NCBI RefSeq assembly: GCF_002272245.1
Contig: NZ_NPDD01000153.1
Span: 1-49,667 of the forward strand
DNA: 49,667 nt
From: Bacillus sp. 7884-1
Lineage (GTDB): Bacteria > Bacillota > Bacilli > Bacillales > Cytobacillaceae
Reading direction: 5' to 3'
The position numbers were made by a program, and so were the translations under genes. Every line of letters begins with the position of its first letter. The first letter of the stretch is position 1. The notes under the pieces are model-generated. The model was not told the DNA's origin, did no database searches, and worked only from the letters and a program-made list of their open reading frames with translations. Positions 9,351 through 19,000 of the stretch are shown piece after piece.

Positions 9351-10289
9351 ATGAGTAATAGATTGATTATTGGATTGGACGGCGGAGGAACGAAAACGAG
9401 AGTCATGGTCAAAGAACGACAAGACGGAGAAATACTATTTGACCAAAATTTTGGGATGTCAAATTATAATAACATCGGCGTAGAAGGTCTTAAACCAGTA
9501 TTTTGCGAAATTTATGAAGCTTTATTTACTTGTTTTCAAGAGCAACTGCAAGATGCGATTCTCGTACTAGGTTCTGCAGGTGTTGATAGACCGAAGGATG
9601 TTGAAATCTATTTGACTGCATTAAAAGAAAGCGGATTTACTTGCCATCTAGAAGTGGTGAATGATGCAGAAATTGCTCTTGTTGGCGGCAACGGAGATCG
9701 AAAAGATGCTTTGATGATCGCTGGAACAGGTTCCATTGTTGTGGGAGTTGACTCAAAAGGAAAAATCGTACGTTCTGGTGGATGGGGCGGATTGATAAGT
9801 GATGAAGGAAGCGGTTTCCAAATTGGTCGACATGCGATTGCAGCTGTTATGCAAGAGTACGACAAAGTTATTGCACCTACATCCTTTACTGAAAAGTTGC
9901 TGGCTCATTTTCAGTTGACTTCTCCAGAAGAATTTATCGATTTATTATATTTGGAAGATAAGCTGCCAGTTGACAAGGTAGCTTCATGTACGCCAATTAT
10001 TCTAGAAGCATGGGCAAAAGGAGACGAAGCTGCTCGGACGATTGTTGAAGCCGAACTAGAGAAATTAGTTCGTTTAGTCGTTGGAATCAGTCGACAAATG
10101 GGATCAGGAAAATTCCGTCTCTCTGTTGCAGGCAGTTTGTTGACGAAATCAACAGATTATTTCGGTACGTTAAAAGAGAAGTTAAGAGTGGTTTTACCAC
10201 ATGTAGAGATTTCTCCACCACTATATGATCCCGTATTCGGTGCCATCATTATTGGTGCGCGGGTACAAGTAAATACAAATTATGAATAG
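9351..10289 (+). CDS. BadF/BadG-family sugar kinase (N-acetylglucosamine kinase-like)
   Basis: A cytoplasmic ATP-dependent kinase of the actin-like ATPase fold. The N-terminal phosphate-binding loop reads LDGGGTKTR, the second phosphate region GTGSIVVG, and WGGLISDEGSG is the diagnostic motif of the BadF/BadG/BcrA/BcrD family that includes N-acetylglucosamine kinases. In-frame ATGs exist at 9321 and 9336. I prefer 9351 (312 residues) because the predicted transcript starts near 9315 and the family usually has only a few residues before DGGGTKT; the ribosome site (AAAGG at 9331-9335) is rather distant. It is the first gene of an operon with a MupG-like protein, a nucleotidyltransferase and a SIS protein, which points to an amino sugar substrate. 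GlcNAc versus MurNAc or another hexosamine is not decidable here. Confidence 0.85.
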   Translation: MSNRLIIGLDGGGTKTRVMVKERQDGEILFDQNFGMSNYNNIGVEGLKPVFCEIYEALFTCFQEQLQDAILVLGSAGVDRPKDVEIYLTALKESGFTCHLEVVNDAEIALVGGNGDRKDALMIAGTGSIVVGVDSKGKIVRSGGWGGLISDEGSGFQIGRHAIAAVMQEYDKVIAPTSFTEKLLAHFQLTSPEEFIDLLYLEDKLPVDKVASCTPIILEAWAKGDEAARTIVEAELEKLVRLVVGISRQMGSGKFRLSVAGSLLTKSTDYFGTLKEKLRVVLPHVEISPPLYDPVFGAIIIGARVQVNTNYE

Positions 10290-10307
10290 TAAGGAATGTG
10301 ACGTAAC

Positions 10308-11435
10308 ATGCGTGAAATAGGAATTAGTGTGTATCCCAACTTTTATCCATTAGTTCAAATCAAAGATTATTTGGAAAAGGCCCATTCGTTGGGTTTTAAA
10401 AAAGTATTTGTTTCACTGATTTTAAATAATCATGGTTTTGAAGGTGCAGAGGACGTAAATGCAAACACTTGGAATGACATCCTGAGTTACTGTAAAAAAC
10501 TTGGTATGACTGTATCAGCTGATATGAATGATGAAGTTTTCAACGAGCTGGGTTGTATATTGACCGATCTTACAGCGTTACAAAATATGGGCATCACAAA
10601 ACTCCGTATTGATGGAGGTTTTACGAGCCAAGAAATAGCACTTCTTTCAAAAAATCAGCAGGGGATTCAAATAGAAGTAAACGCTTCGATGTCTTCTTCT
10701 GATAATCAGAATGGAAGCGCTATACGTGAATGTCGTGAATTTTTAGAAACGGTAGAAAAAGAAGGAAATATTGGTCAACTAACCGCTTGTCACAATTTTT
10801 TCCCGCTGCCAGATACAGCATTGTCTCTTGAGGACATTCGTCCAATTAACGACTTGTTTGCCTCATTCGGTGTGCCGGTCGGTGGGTTTGTTGCATCGCA
10901 GCTTTCACCTAAAGATTTGCACCACTTAGGTCATGGGGTTTGCACGATTGAAAAACACCGCTTTTTGCCTTGTCATATTGCAATGTTAGAGTTATTTGCA
11001 AATGGTTTTGATGATGTGCTAATTGGTGACTCGTTTGCCGACCTTTCAGAGCTTATCGAAATGGCAAGGTGCTACAAACAAGATTATATTGAGATTCCAG
11101 TAGTATTTAATCAGTTTGTTCCTCATAATACAAAAATGACAATTCAAGAGTCAGTCCTAATTTCAAGAGTTGATCAGCCTGCAAATCTAATTCGGGCGAC
11201 TGATACGAGAGGAATGGAAGTGCCTCCTTGCTTTTGTGCACCAAGAGGAAAGCATACGATTTCTGTTTTAAATAATAGAAGTGCGCAATATGAAGGGGAA
11301 TTGCAAATCTCATTGAAAGATTTAGGACAATCGGTTGAGCACAATGTGATTGGATTTGTTCATCCTTTTGCAAAAGATTTATTGACTTATCTTTTAGCAG
11401 GCAGAAATAAATTCCGATTAGTAGAATATAAGTAA
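10308..11435 (+). CDS. MupG/DUF871-family TIM-barrel protein (putative 6-phospho-N-acetylmuramidase)
   Basis: A 375-residue cytoplasmic protein with the N-terminus typical of the DUF871 family (REIGISVYPNFYPL). It has a TIM-barrel part (about 1-250) followed by a small beta-rich C-terminal domain. In Staphylococcus aureus the family member MupG hydrolyses MurNAc-6-phosphate-GlcNAc during cell-wall recycling; this is known for the family, not shown here. It lies 18 bp after the kinase gene, with AAGGA upstream of the ATG. In this cluster it could cleave the phosphorylated disaccharide delivered by the PTS. The absence of a MurP-type permease and of a typical murQ leaves room for a different amino-sugar disaccharide. 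Confidence 0.82.
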   Translation: MREIGISVYPNFYPLVQIKDYLEKAHSLGFKKVFVSLILNNHGFEGAEDVNANTWNDILSYCKKLGMTVSADMNDEVFNELGCILTDLTALQNMGITKLRIDGGFTSQEIALLSKNQQGIQIEVNASMSSSDNQNGSAIRECREFLETVEKEGNIGQLTACHNFFPLPDTALSLEDIRPINDLFASFGVPVGGFVASQLSPKDLHHLGHGVCTIEKHRFLPCHIAMLELFANGFDDVLIGDSFADLSELIEMARCYKQDYIEIPVVFNQFVPHNTKMTIQESVLISRVDQPANLIRATDTRGMEVPPCFCAPRGKHTISVLNNRSAQYEGELQISLKDLGQSVEHNVIGFVHPFAKDLLTYLLAGRNKFRLVEYK

Positions 11436-11527
11436 AAAATTTTATAGTAGATGAATGATTTTAGACTGTTATTTGATGTGTTTAAAAAACAAAGTTATAA
11501 AACGTTAATGAAACCAGAGGTGATGGA

Positions 11528-12895
11528 ATGGTGAAAAGCGCCATTATTCTTGCGGCAGGCAAGGGCAGTAAAATGTTCCCTTTCAATGCGGTTCGCTCCA
11601 AAACAACAATAAAAATCGCAGGGAAGCCATTAATCCGCTATAACATTGATTCCATTGTGGAAATGGGAATAGAAGAAATTGTTGTTGTCGTTAATGAAGA
11701 ACATCAAAGAGAAATAGAAAATCTTTTATCAGATATTGAAAACGTTAAATTTGTAAGTGATCAAACCAATTTAGGAAGCGCAGAAAGTCTGGTAAAAGGA
11801 GCTGAGAAACTCTCTGATACGAAGGACTTTATCGTTCTCTATGGGGATACCATCGTTGAACAAAAGGATTTAGAGAACTTAGTGAATTCAATAAAACCTG
11901 CTGTGTTGTTGAAAAATTTAGAGGAATCCTCAAGAAACTGGATTGGTGCGAGTATTGAAAATGGGTTCGTTCAGTCGATCGGTGCCCACTATCGTGGGAA
12001 CAGCATTACCCATCAATTTGCAGGATTTCACTTTGACGATACAATTTTAGATTATGTGAAAAGAACTCCAGATTATTTTCCAGATGTAAAAGTAGGTGTA
12101 GGTGTTCCAAAAGAGAGATATATTGAAGCTGGGCTTCTGAAATCGCTTGATAAACTAAAATTGAATGCTATCGAATGTAGTGGATATTTCTTTGATATTG
12201 ACAAGCCTTGGCATATGTTACAAGCGAACCAATTTATGGTAGATCATTTTTGTCATGCACTAAAAGAGAACCAACTTGCAGAAGGTGCGACGATTTCAGC
12301 ACATGCAACCATTCATGGCCATGTAAAACTGGGCAAAAACTCCTCAATTGGTGAACGAGTTGTCATTCACGGTAACCTGATTGTGGGTGACAATACAAAC
12401 ATTGATAATGGAGCCATTTTTAATGGCAATGCTGTGATTGGTGATCATACAAAAATTAGTAATTACTGCATCATTTACGATGGAGTATCGATAGGATCGA
12501 ATTGTATATTCGACCATTGTGCAGAGTTCCTTGGCGGAATGGTGATGGATAAGGTATATCTTTACCACTATGGCGAGTTTTATGGTGCAATTGGCAGTCA
12601 TACGGATATCGGAGCAGCAACCGTTTGCGGAACATTACGCTTTGATGACGGAGAAACGGAGCACGTTGTGAATGGACGAAAAGAAGTACCCTTACATTTT
12701 TCAAATGCTGCTTATCTTGGCGACTATTGCAGAACGGGCGTAAATACAATTATTATGCCTGGTTGTAAAATAGGTGCTTATAGTGTTCTCGGAGCTGGTG
12801 CAATCATAGATAAAGATATTGAAAAAAATAGCCTTGTTTTCGTGAAACAAGATCTAATTATTAAAAAATGGAGCGAAAATAAGTACGGGTGGTAA
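11528..12895 (+). CDS. GlmU-like bifunctional sugar-1-phosphate nucleotidyltransferase
   Basis: A 455-residue cytoplasmic enzyme. The N-terminal nucleotidyltransferase domain (about 1-230) carries the signature AAGKGSKMFPF with a KPLIRYNID continuation. The rest is a left-handed beta-helix with hexapeptide repeats (about 255-445; for example GHVKLGKNSSIGERVVIHG and later GCKIGAYSVLGAGA). The layout is that of GlmU and related enzymes that make NDP-sugars and may also acylate them. The gene has its own ribosome site (AGAGGTGATGG) after a 92-bp gap. Because it sits in a catabolic PTS cluster rather than with prs, it is probably an accessory paralogue of housekeeping glmU acting on a cluster-specific sugar-1-phosphate. 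The acetyltransferase activity is inferred only. Confidence 0.82.
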   Translation: MVKSAIILAAGKGSKMFPFNAVRSKTTIKIAGKPLIRYNIDSIVEMGIEEIVVVVNEEHQREIENLLSDIENVKFVSDQTNLGSAESLVKGAEKLSDTKDFIVLYGDTIVEQKDLENLVNSIKPAVLLKNLEESSRNWIGASIENGFVQSIGAHYRGNSITHQFAGFHFDDTILDYVKRTPDYFPDVKVGVGVPKERYIEAGLLKSLDKLKLNAIECSGYFFDIDKPWHMLQANQFMVDHFCHALKENQLAEGATISAHATIHGHVKLGKNSSIGERVVIHGNLIVGDNTNIDNGAIFNGNAVIGDHTKISNYCIIYDGVSIGSNCIFDHCAEFLGGMVMDKVYLYHYGEFYGAIGSHTDIGAATVCGTLRFDDGETEHVVNGRKEVPLHFSNAAYLGDYCRTGVNTIIMPGCKIGAYSVLGAGAIIDKDIEKNSLVFVKQDLIIKKWSENKYGW

Positions 12896-12922
12896 CAAAT
12901 CAATAAAAGGGGAATAGTCATC

Positions 12923-13639
12923 ATGGAGAATTATTACCAATATGTGACAACAAATCTCGAAAAACTGTATACGACACAGATTGATAAAATGGATGAAGCG
13001 GCCACATGCATTTTTGAAGCACTTCAAAATGGCGGACGCTTCCTAGTTACAGGTTCAGGTCACTCCCATATGTTTGCAGAAGAATTTTACGTAAGAGCGG
13101 GTGGATTTGCACAAGTCTCGCCTATTTTGCCAAATGAGTTTTTATTACACGATCATCCTTTAAAAAGTACTGTGATTGAACGCTTAGAAGCCTATGCAAA
13201 AGTTATCTTTGATTTATATAAAATCAACTCAAAGGATGTACTTGCCATTGCTTCCAATTCAGGAAGAAATGGAATGACGGTTGAACTTGCAAAAATGGCA
13301 CAGGAGTGTGGTACAAAGGTCATTGCTTTTACAAATCCGAATCATCCTGCAGGTTCAAAATCAAGACACAGTAGCGGAAAATATCTATTTGACTTCAGTG
13401 ATGTCGTGATTGATAGTTGCACTGGACCTGGTGATGCTTACTTTTTTGTAGAAGAAGCAAACACAGGTATGGGGGCAACTTCTACTATGGCGGGAGCTTT
13501 TGTAGCTCAAACCATTTCTATATTGTTAGCAAAAAAGTATCACCAAGCTGGACTGAAACCGCCAGTGTTTAAGAGCTCTAATGTTGATGGCGGAGATGAA
13601 TGGAATAAAGAACTTTTTGCAAGGTATTATGGTGTTTAA
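12923..13639 (+). CDS. SIS-domain sugar isomerase-like protein (UPF0309 type)
   Basis: A 238-residue protein with a SIS phosphosugar-binding fold. It shows FLVTGSGHSHMFAEEF near the N-terminus and the second phosphate-site segment AIASNSGRNGMTVELA, both typical of UPF0309/GmhA-like proteins. It follows the nucleotidyltransferase by 27 bp (ribosome site AAAGGGGA), as the last gene of the four-gene operon. SIS proteins isomerise or de-etherify phosphosugars (GmhA, GlmS, MurQ). Here it probably handles a hexosamine phosphate, either before activation or in conversion to a glycolytic intermediate. The exact reaction cannot be read from the sequence. Confidence 0.82.
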   Translation: MENYYQYVTTNLEKLYTTQIDKMDEAATCIFEALQNGGRFLVTGSGHSHMFAEEFYVRAGGFAQVSPILPNEFLLHDHPLKSTVIERLEAYAKVIFDLYKINSKDVLAIASNSGRNGMTVELAKMAQECGTKVIAFTNPNHPAGSKSRHSSGKYLFDFSDVVIDSCTGPGDAYFFVEEANTGMGATSTMAGAFVAQTISILLAKKYHQAGLKPPVFKSSNVDGGDEWNKELFARYYGV

Positions 13640-13687
13640 TTTAGCCCTAATAAGTAACTGGTAAAGTGAATAGGAGCTTAATGAGAA

Positions 13688-13762
13688 AAGTGTTCCCAAG
13701 TCCTGGGAACGCTTATTTGGCTTATAGGAAATTTTCCATGTACTGGACATGGAGGAAAATTT
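13688..13762 (+). terminator. Tandem hairpins after the kinase operon
   Basis: The first hairpin, AAGTGTTCCCA (13688-13698) with TGGGAACGCTT (13704-13714), is followed by only a weak T run. A second, longer hairpin pairs 13729-13741 with 13747-13762 apart from a three-base bulge. Together they are a plausible terminator or transcript-stabilising 3' end. Between them and 13927 no gene is seen. Confidence 0.6.
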
Positions 13763-13926
13763 AAGGGATATAGAAGTGTTACTTAACTTGTATGAAGTAA
13801 TACTTAATTTTTAATCGTGTAGAACTATGTTAAGATTCGTTCAGATTATTTTTTAAAATTGTCGATCGTGCCATTTAGCTTCAAATTTATGAGCTACTAT
13901 TAATTTGTTTCAAATTGCTAGGAATA

Positions 13927-13971
13927 ATGGAAAAAATCAAACTGTTAAATGTATTTGGCGGGTAGTAAACT
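13927..13971 (+). promoter_or_regulatory. Promoter element of the PRD regulator gene
   Basis: Second copy of the 45-bp element found at 9264-9308 (36 of 45 positions identical). It ends in the -10-like TAAACT (13966-13971) without a recognisable -35. The predicted leader is about 34 nt. The arrangement suggests autoregulation. Confidence 0.65.
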
Positions 13972-14011
13972 TAAACCAACTAGAAGAGTTTCTAGAGTGA
14001 TGGGGTAATGT

Positions 14012-15943
14012 ATGCGAAGAGATCTAATTTTACAATATTTGTATCAAAAAGGCAAAACACTTACATCGCATGAACTTGAATCAGAATTCGCCATTTCAAA
14101 TCGGACATTACGAAATGAATTGAAAGAATTAAACGTTATTGGAGAAAAATCTGGATTTGTTATTCAGAAAAAACGCGGTGAAGGATATTTACTTCATGTA
14201 GAAAATCAAGAAATGGTTCAATCGTATTTAGAAGAAATTAAGGGAGCTTTAGCCCCGGATTTACCTCGTGTTCGTGTAATCAATATTATTATGCTATTGC
14301 TTCAAACGACTGAGTTTCAAACCATTGACATGTTTGCTGATAGCCTAATGATCAGTAGATCGACAGTTCTTAGCGACATGGTTGAAGTTGAAAAGCAAGT
14401 TAGGATTTTTGATTTAAAAGTAGAAGCAAAATCACGTTACGGTGTTCGTTTACTAGGTGACGAAACAAATTTTAGAAGGGCGTTTTCCTATTTCTTAAGT
14501 CAAAAAGAAACAGGATTGTTAAAAAAATCTAATTATCTAAATTTCGAGAAAGCGTTTCCATTTGAAGAAATTAGAACTGTTTTGAGTGAAGAGGTACAAA
14601 TCAATCATTTGAAATTAAGTTATTTTGCCCTTGAGAACATATTAATGCATATTCAAATACTCTCGTTTCGAGTAACTCAACACAATTTTATATTGCCTAA
14701 TCAAGAAAAGAAGTTAGATGTTTCCCTGATTAAGCCATCTTATATGAATATAGCCAAGAGAATTTGTGAAGTACTTTCTGAACTATATCATGTTGTACTA
14801 CCAGAGAGTGAAATGATCTATCTTGCTGCACATATAAGTGGTAAATCGAGTGTGGATGATATTGAGGAACAAGAAAAGAATGATTTGGAACAAAAACTAA
14901 AGCATTGTTTTGAAAAATTAGATCAAACTTTCTTGACACAGTTTTCAGGTGATCAACAACTTTTAGATATGCTTTTGATGCATATGTATCCTTTGTTAAG
15001 AAGAATATATTTCAACTTAAAGCTTACAAATCCATTGATAGATGACGTATACAGTAGATATTCCGACGTCTTTATGATTGCTTTAAAATTTTCTGAAATG
15101 ATAAAGGAAATTTGGGGATTCGAACTTTCTAGTGATGAAATGGGATACATTACCATGCATTTTGCAGCTCATATGGAAAGAGAGAAGCAAAAACAATTAA
15201 GTTCCTATAAGAAAATTCTACTATCGTACGGATCAGGAGCAGGGTCGGCTGATTTACTTAAAATGAGACTCGAAACACTTTTCCAAGGTGCAGCCATTAA
15301 TGTCGTTCTATACAGTGAACTTCAATCGGTTCATCTAGAAGAATATGATTTATTAGTTTCATCTCATCCGATTCGTTTTGACAATAGTTCAATTCCATAT
15401 ATTCAAGTAGCACCAATACTAACTGAGACGGATATCCAGAGAATTCTTCGTACGCTTACTGGGTATCCAGCGAGTAGAGTTAAGGAAAATGCACCAACAC
15501 TCTTATCTCTGTTTCATTCAGAAATGTTTTATATAGAAGATACTAGAGAGTCTTTTGACTACAAAGCTTACATTAAAGAAAAAGCGAAAAGAGTTGTTGA
15601 ATTGGGTTTTGCAACACCTGACTTTCCTGATTTGGTTGTCGAACGGGAAGAAAAAATATCGACGATTCTCCAAAATGGGATAGCAGTGCCACATGCATTA
15701 AAAATGGTTGCTATTCAAGATTCGATAAGTGTTGTGATATTTAAGAATCCAACAACTTATGATGGAAAGGTAGTACAAATACTATTTTTAATTAATCTTC
15801 GTGCGGGAGACTTGTTTTTACACAAGGAGTTAAGTCGATTAGTTTTACATTTAATGGAGCATCCCGAAGCGAAACAGAGAATTCTGAAATCAACTAACTT
15901 CAATGATTTTCAATACGAGGTTTCTAAAATATTATTCTGCTAG
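14012..15943 (+). CDS. PRD-domain transcriptional activator with EIIB-like and EIIA domains (MtlR/LicR type)
   Basis: A 643-residue PTS-controlled DNA-binding activator. The domains are an HTH (about 1-60), a second winged helix (about 85-150), PRD1 (about 190-285), PRD2 (about 300-390), an EIIB-like domain (about 400-480) and an EIIA domain of the fructose/mannitol type (about 505-640) with the NGIAVPHA active-site histidine. Such proteins are switched by phosphorylation of PRD and EIIA histidines by HPr and the cognate EIIB. The EIIB-like loop reads LSYGSGAGSADLL and lacks the usual phosphorylatable cysteine, so that domain is probably only structural. The start is supported by GTGATGGGG 7 bp upstream. 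The shared promoter element makes the kinase operon and its own gene the likely targets; control of the PTS operon at 19854 is inferred from context. Confidence 0.88.
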   Translation: MRRDLILQYLYQKGKTLTSHELESEFAISNRTLRNELKELNVIGEKSGFVIQKKRGEGYLLHVENQEMVQSYLEEIKGALAPDLPRVRVINIIMLLLQTTEFQTIDMFADSLMISRSTVLSDMVEVEKQVRIFDLKVEAKSRYGVRLLGDETNFRRAFSYFLSQKETGLLKKSNYLNFEKAFPFEEIRTVLSEEVQINHLKLSYFALENILMHIQILSFRVTQHNFILPNQEKKLDVSLIKPSYMNIAKRICEVLSELYHVVLPESEMIYLAAHISGKSSVDDIEEQEKNDLEQKLKHCFEKLDQTFLTQFSGDQQLLDMLLMHMYPLLRRIYFNLKLTNPLIDDVYSRYSDVFMIALKFSEMIKEIWGFELSSDEMGYITMHFAAHMEREKQKQLSSYKKILLSYGSGAGSADLLKMRLETLFQGAAINVVLYSELQSVHLEEYDLLVSSHPIRFDNSSIPYIQVAPILTETDIQRILRTLTGYPASRVKENAPTLLSLFHSEMFYIEDTRESFDYKAYIKEKAKRVVELGFATPDFPDLVVEREEKISTILQNGIAVPHALKMVAIQDSISVVIFKNPTTYDGKVVQILFLINLRAGDLFLHKELSRLVLHLMEHPEAKQRILKSTNFNDFQYEVSKILFC

Positions 15944-16067
15944 ACTTACAAGATTCAGCCAATTATATGAAAGGGGTTGATAGTAGAAGGGGAATGAAGG
16001 GTTTAGAATGTATGGTTAAATCTCTGAGTAGAAAATGGATTCGAATATATTATATAGGAGGAACATA

Positions 16068-19000
16068 ATGAAAAGAAGTAAATTGCGTTTTGGTAAACCT
16101 GTTACGGTTGCTGTTTTAGCTGCTACAATCGTTGCTGGTAATTTTAGTGGTGTAGTTGTTAAAGCTGCTCCTACTATTTCAACTCAATCTTTTACTGTAG
16201 CTCCTGTTTCAACTGGCACAAGTATTTATATGAACACTACACATATCACTCATGCAAAACCTACTGGTTTAGATACAACAAAGCCAGTAAAATGGACAAC
16301 TTCTGATCCATATGTTGCATATGTTGATATGGTTGGCAACGAAAAAGGTGATTTCAGCGGAAAGATTTTAGGGGTATCTGGTGGTACGGCAAAAATCACT
16401 GGTACTGGAGTGGATACAACTGGTGCTGCTAAAACTGTCGTGATTACTGTTACTGTAGTAGAAGCACAAGCTACTACTAATCTTGAAAAATTAGTTTACT
16501 ACTATAATGCTGGGGATAATAGGATACCAGCTGCCCTTTCAACATCGACTTGGAAAACAACTAATATTCCTTCGGCTCCAGCAGGAAAGAAGTTCCCATC
16601 AAAGAGCTATGTAGGATATGTTGAAGGAGAAGACGGTGTAAAATGGTTAATTTCAAAAGACACTTTAATCAAGTCAAATGACAAAATCATCTTGGGTGAT
16701 GAGAGAGCGCATGGAGTAATTACTGGTATCGTATCTGATGCAATTACACTTTACGATCCTAACTTATCTTCGGCTGATCAAATTCAATATTTGCAAGGTG
16801 GGAGATATATTCCACAAACTGGTGAATCTTCAGGTTCTGGTACTAATAATGCTGGTAATACTGCAACATTTAACGCAAAAGAAGTGATTACCAACATCAT
16901 GCCTGATGGTAATAATGGACTTTGGATTCTTGGCGAAAAAGGAAACGCAACTCACATTGTGAGAAAGCAAATGTCCTTACAAAGTAAAGCATTACTTCAA
17001 ACAGAAATTTCAAGAAACTATACAGACAGATACGGATTCCAATCTGGTAATATGAGATTCACTACTCAAGAGGACATGATTAAAGCGCTTATGACAGGTG
17101 ATAAAGATGTTGCTAGAGGAAACTATGATACAGACAATGACGGTCTTTGGACGACAATGTATGCTTCTGGTGAAATCTGGAGATACAACTACATGAAAAA
17201 TACATTTGGTCCAAATGATGAAAGAACAAAAGATGCAAAAGCATCTGCTATTCGTGCAGTTGAATCAATCGTAACGCTTGGTTATGTATCTGGTACGCAA
17301 TTAAAAGTTACTTCTCAATACAATGTAAACGACTATGTGTACGTTGTTAACTCTTATGGTGGAAGCGTAAAAACTATCGCTGAAGCAAAAGCATGGCTTA
17401 CTGCTAACGAAGGAAAGCCAGTATTCGTTGATGAAAAGGGTAAATATACATTGACTGACACTGGAAATCCTGCTTCTGCTGGTTTCTTTGCTCGAACGTA
17501 CAAAGTAGACACAAGTAACAATGGCGCTACAATTCCAGAAGCTAGGACATGGGATAATGCATGGATTCAAAAGAAGGCAGGACAAGCTGAAGATATTAAT
17601 GGAAAAACAGTTTGGTATAATGTCCCTGGATCTTTCAAAAATGGAACTCAAACTGATCTTAAAGCATATGACACAGTTGCAGTACCTCCACGTTTAACTG
17701 AAATATTTGCAAACCAAAACGAAGGTTTTGATGCGGATTCAATGGATTTAGACTCAAATAAAGTTTATTACAAAGCAACAACATCAACAGATGAATTAGT
17801 AGGTCATTATTTTACATTAGACCTAGCATATAAGGCATTCAAAGAAGATGATCCAGAACTAGCAGCGCTTATCAAAAATGATATGATTAACCACACAAAT
17901 GCACTAGTTCTAAACAACTATTTCCAATTGACTGTTAATGGTGAGAACCCAGCTGAATCTCGTTTTGCTAGTGGTTCTGTTCCTGGAAATGGATTAAACG
18001 GTCCGAATGCTCCAACTAGATGGGCAAATATGAACCCTGAATACCTTGATGGTAATAAGGATGCATGGGGAAGAGACGCAGACTATGAAGACGGTCCATT
18101 AAATGCGCAATTACAGTTACAAGCACTTGTAGTTGCAAGAGATTTGGGTACGTATACTCCTGAAGAAAAAGCAATCCTTGAAGATCAAGGCATTGATGTA
18201 ATTGAACCACTTGATTATGCAAACGAATACAAAGTAATGAATGGCGTAAAAGCGTCAGAAAAAGCTAATGAACACAATGATTTTGAAGTAAGATATCCAA
18301 AAACATATAACTCAAAATCGATGCTTGATATGACATTACAATATCTTGCAAGATACTTTGGTATTGCTGCTCATAACGGTGATGATATCGGTGTAAGTGG
18401 TGTAACTCACGAATCATACATGAACTATTCTGATGAAGAAGAAGAAGCACTAGCATACTACACATTATCTCACCATGCTGATAAGTTTAACGGTGACGAA
18501 ATCTTAGAAGGCATGAACCAATGGTGGACAAACGAAAAGAGAGAGAAAAACCCATTCATGACAACTTTCTACGCGGCTTCTCTAGGTGCATTGAAAGCTA
18601 AAGGTATTGATATCGGAAACGCACAAGTTGACCTTGCAGGTTCAGATTGGTATATGACACGTATACCTAACAATTTCATGAACTTTGATGTATTATCAGC
18701 AAACAGAAATGACGTAACACACGTAGCACCAAATCTTATGGTTGACCAATTAATCCCTCGTGATGAAGTTATGATGTCCAAGTATAACACAAACATTTTT
18801 GGAACGATGGATAGAAGAACGATTGACTCTGGTAACAGTTTAACAATGGAATCTTCAACTGTCATTTCAATGCCTTACTGGATCACTCAAAACCCTGAAG
18901 ATGCTGCTTATGTAGAAGATTTAGGATCAAAAGTTACTACACCAGTTAATAATGGTACAGAAAATCTTGAATACCCAACTAATCTAGCATCTATGAATCC

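Noticed and set aside
9351..13639. Assignment of the operon as a canonical MurNAc recycling (murQ-murP) locus
   Set aside because: There is no MurP-type EIIBC and no typical MurQ etherase; the SIS protein is of the UPF0309 type and the PTS is of the Lac family.
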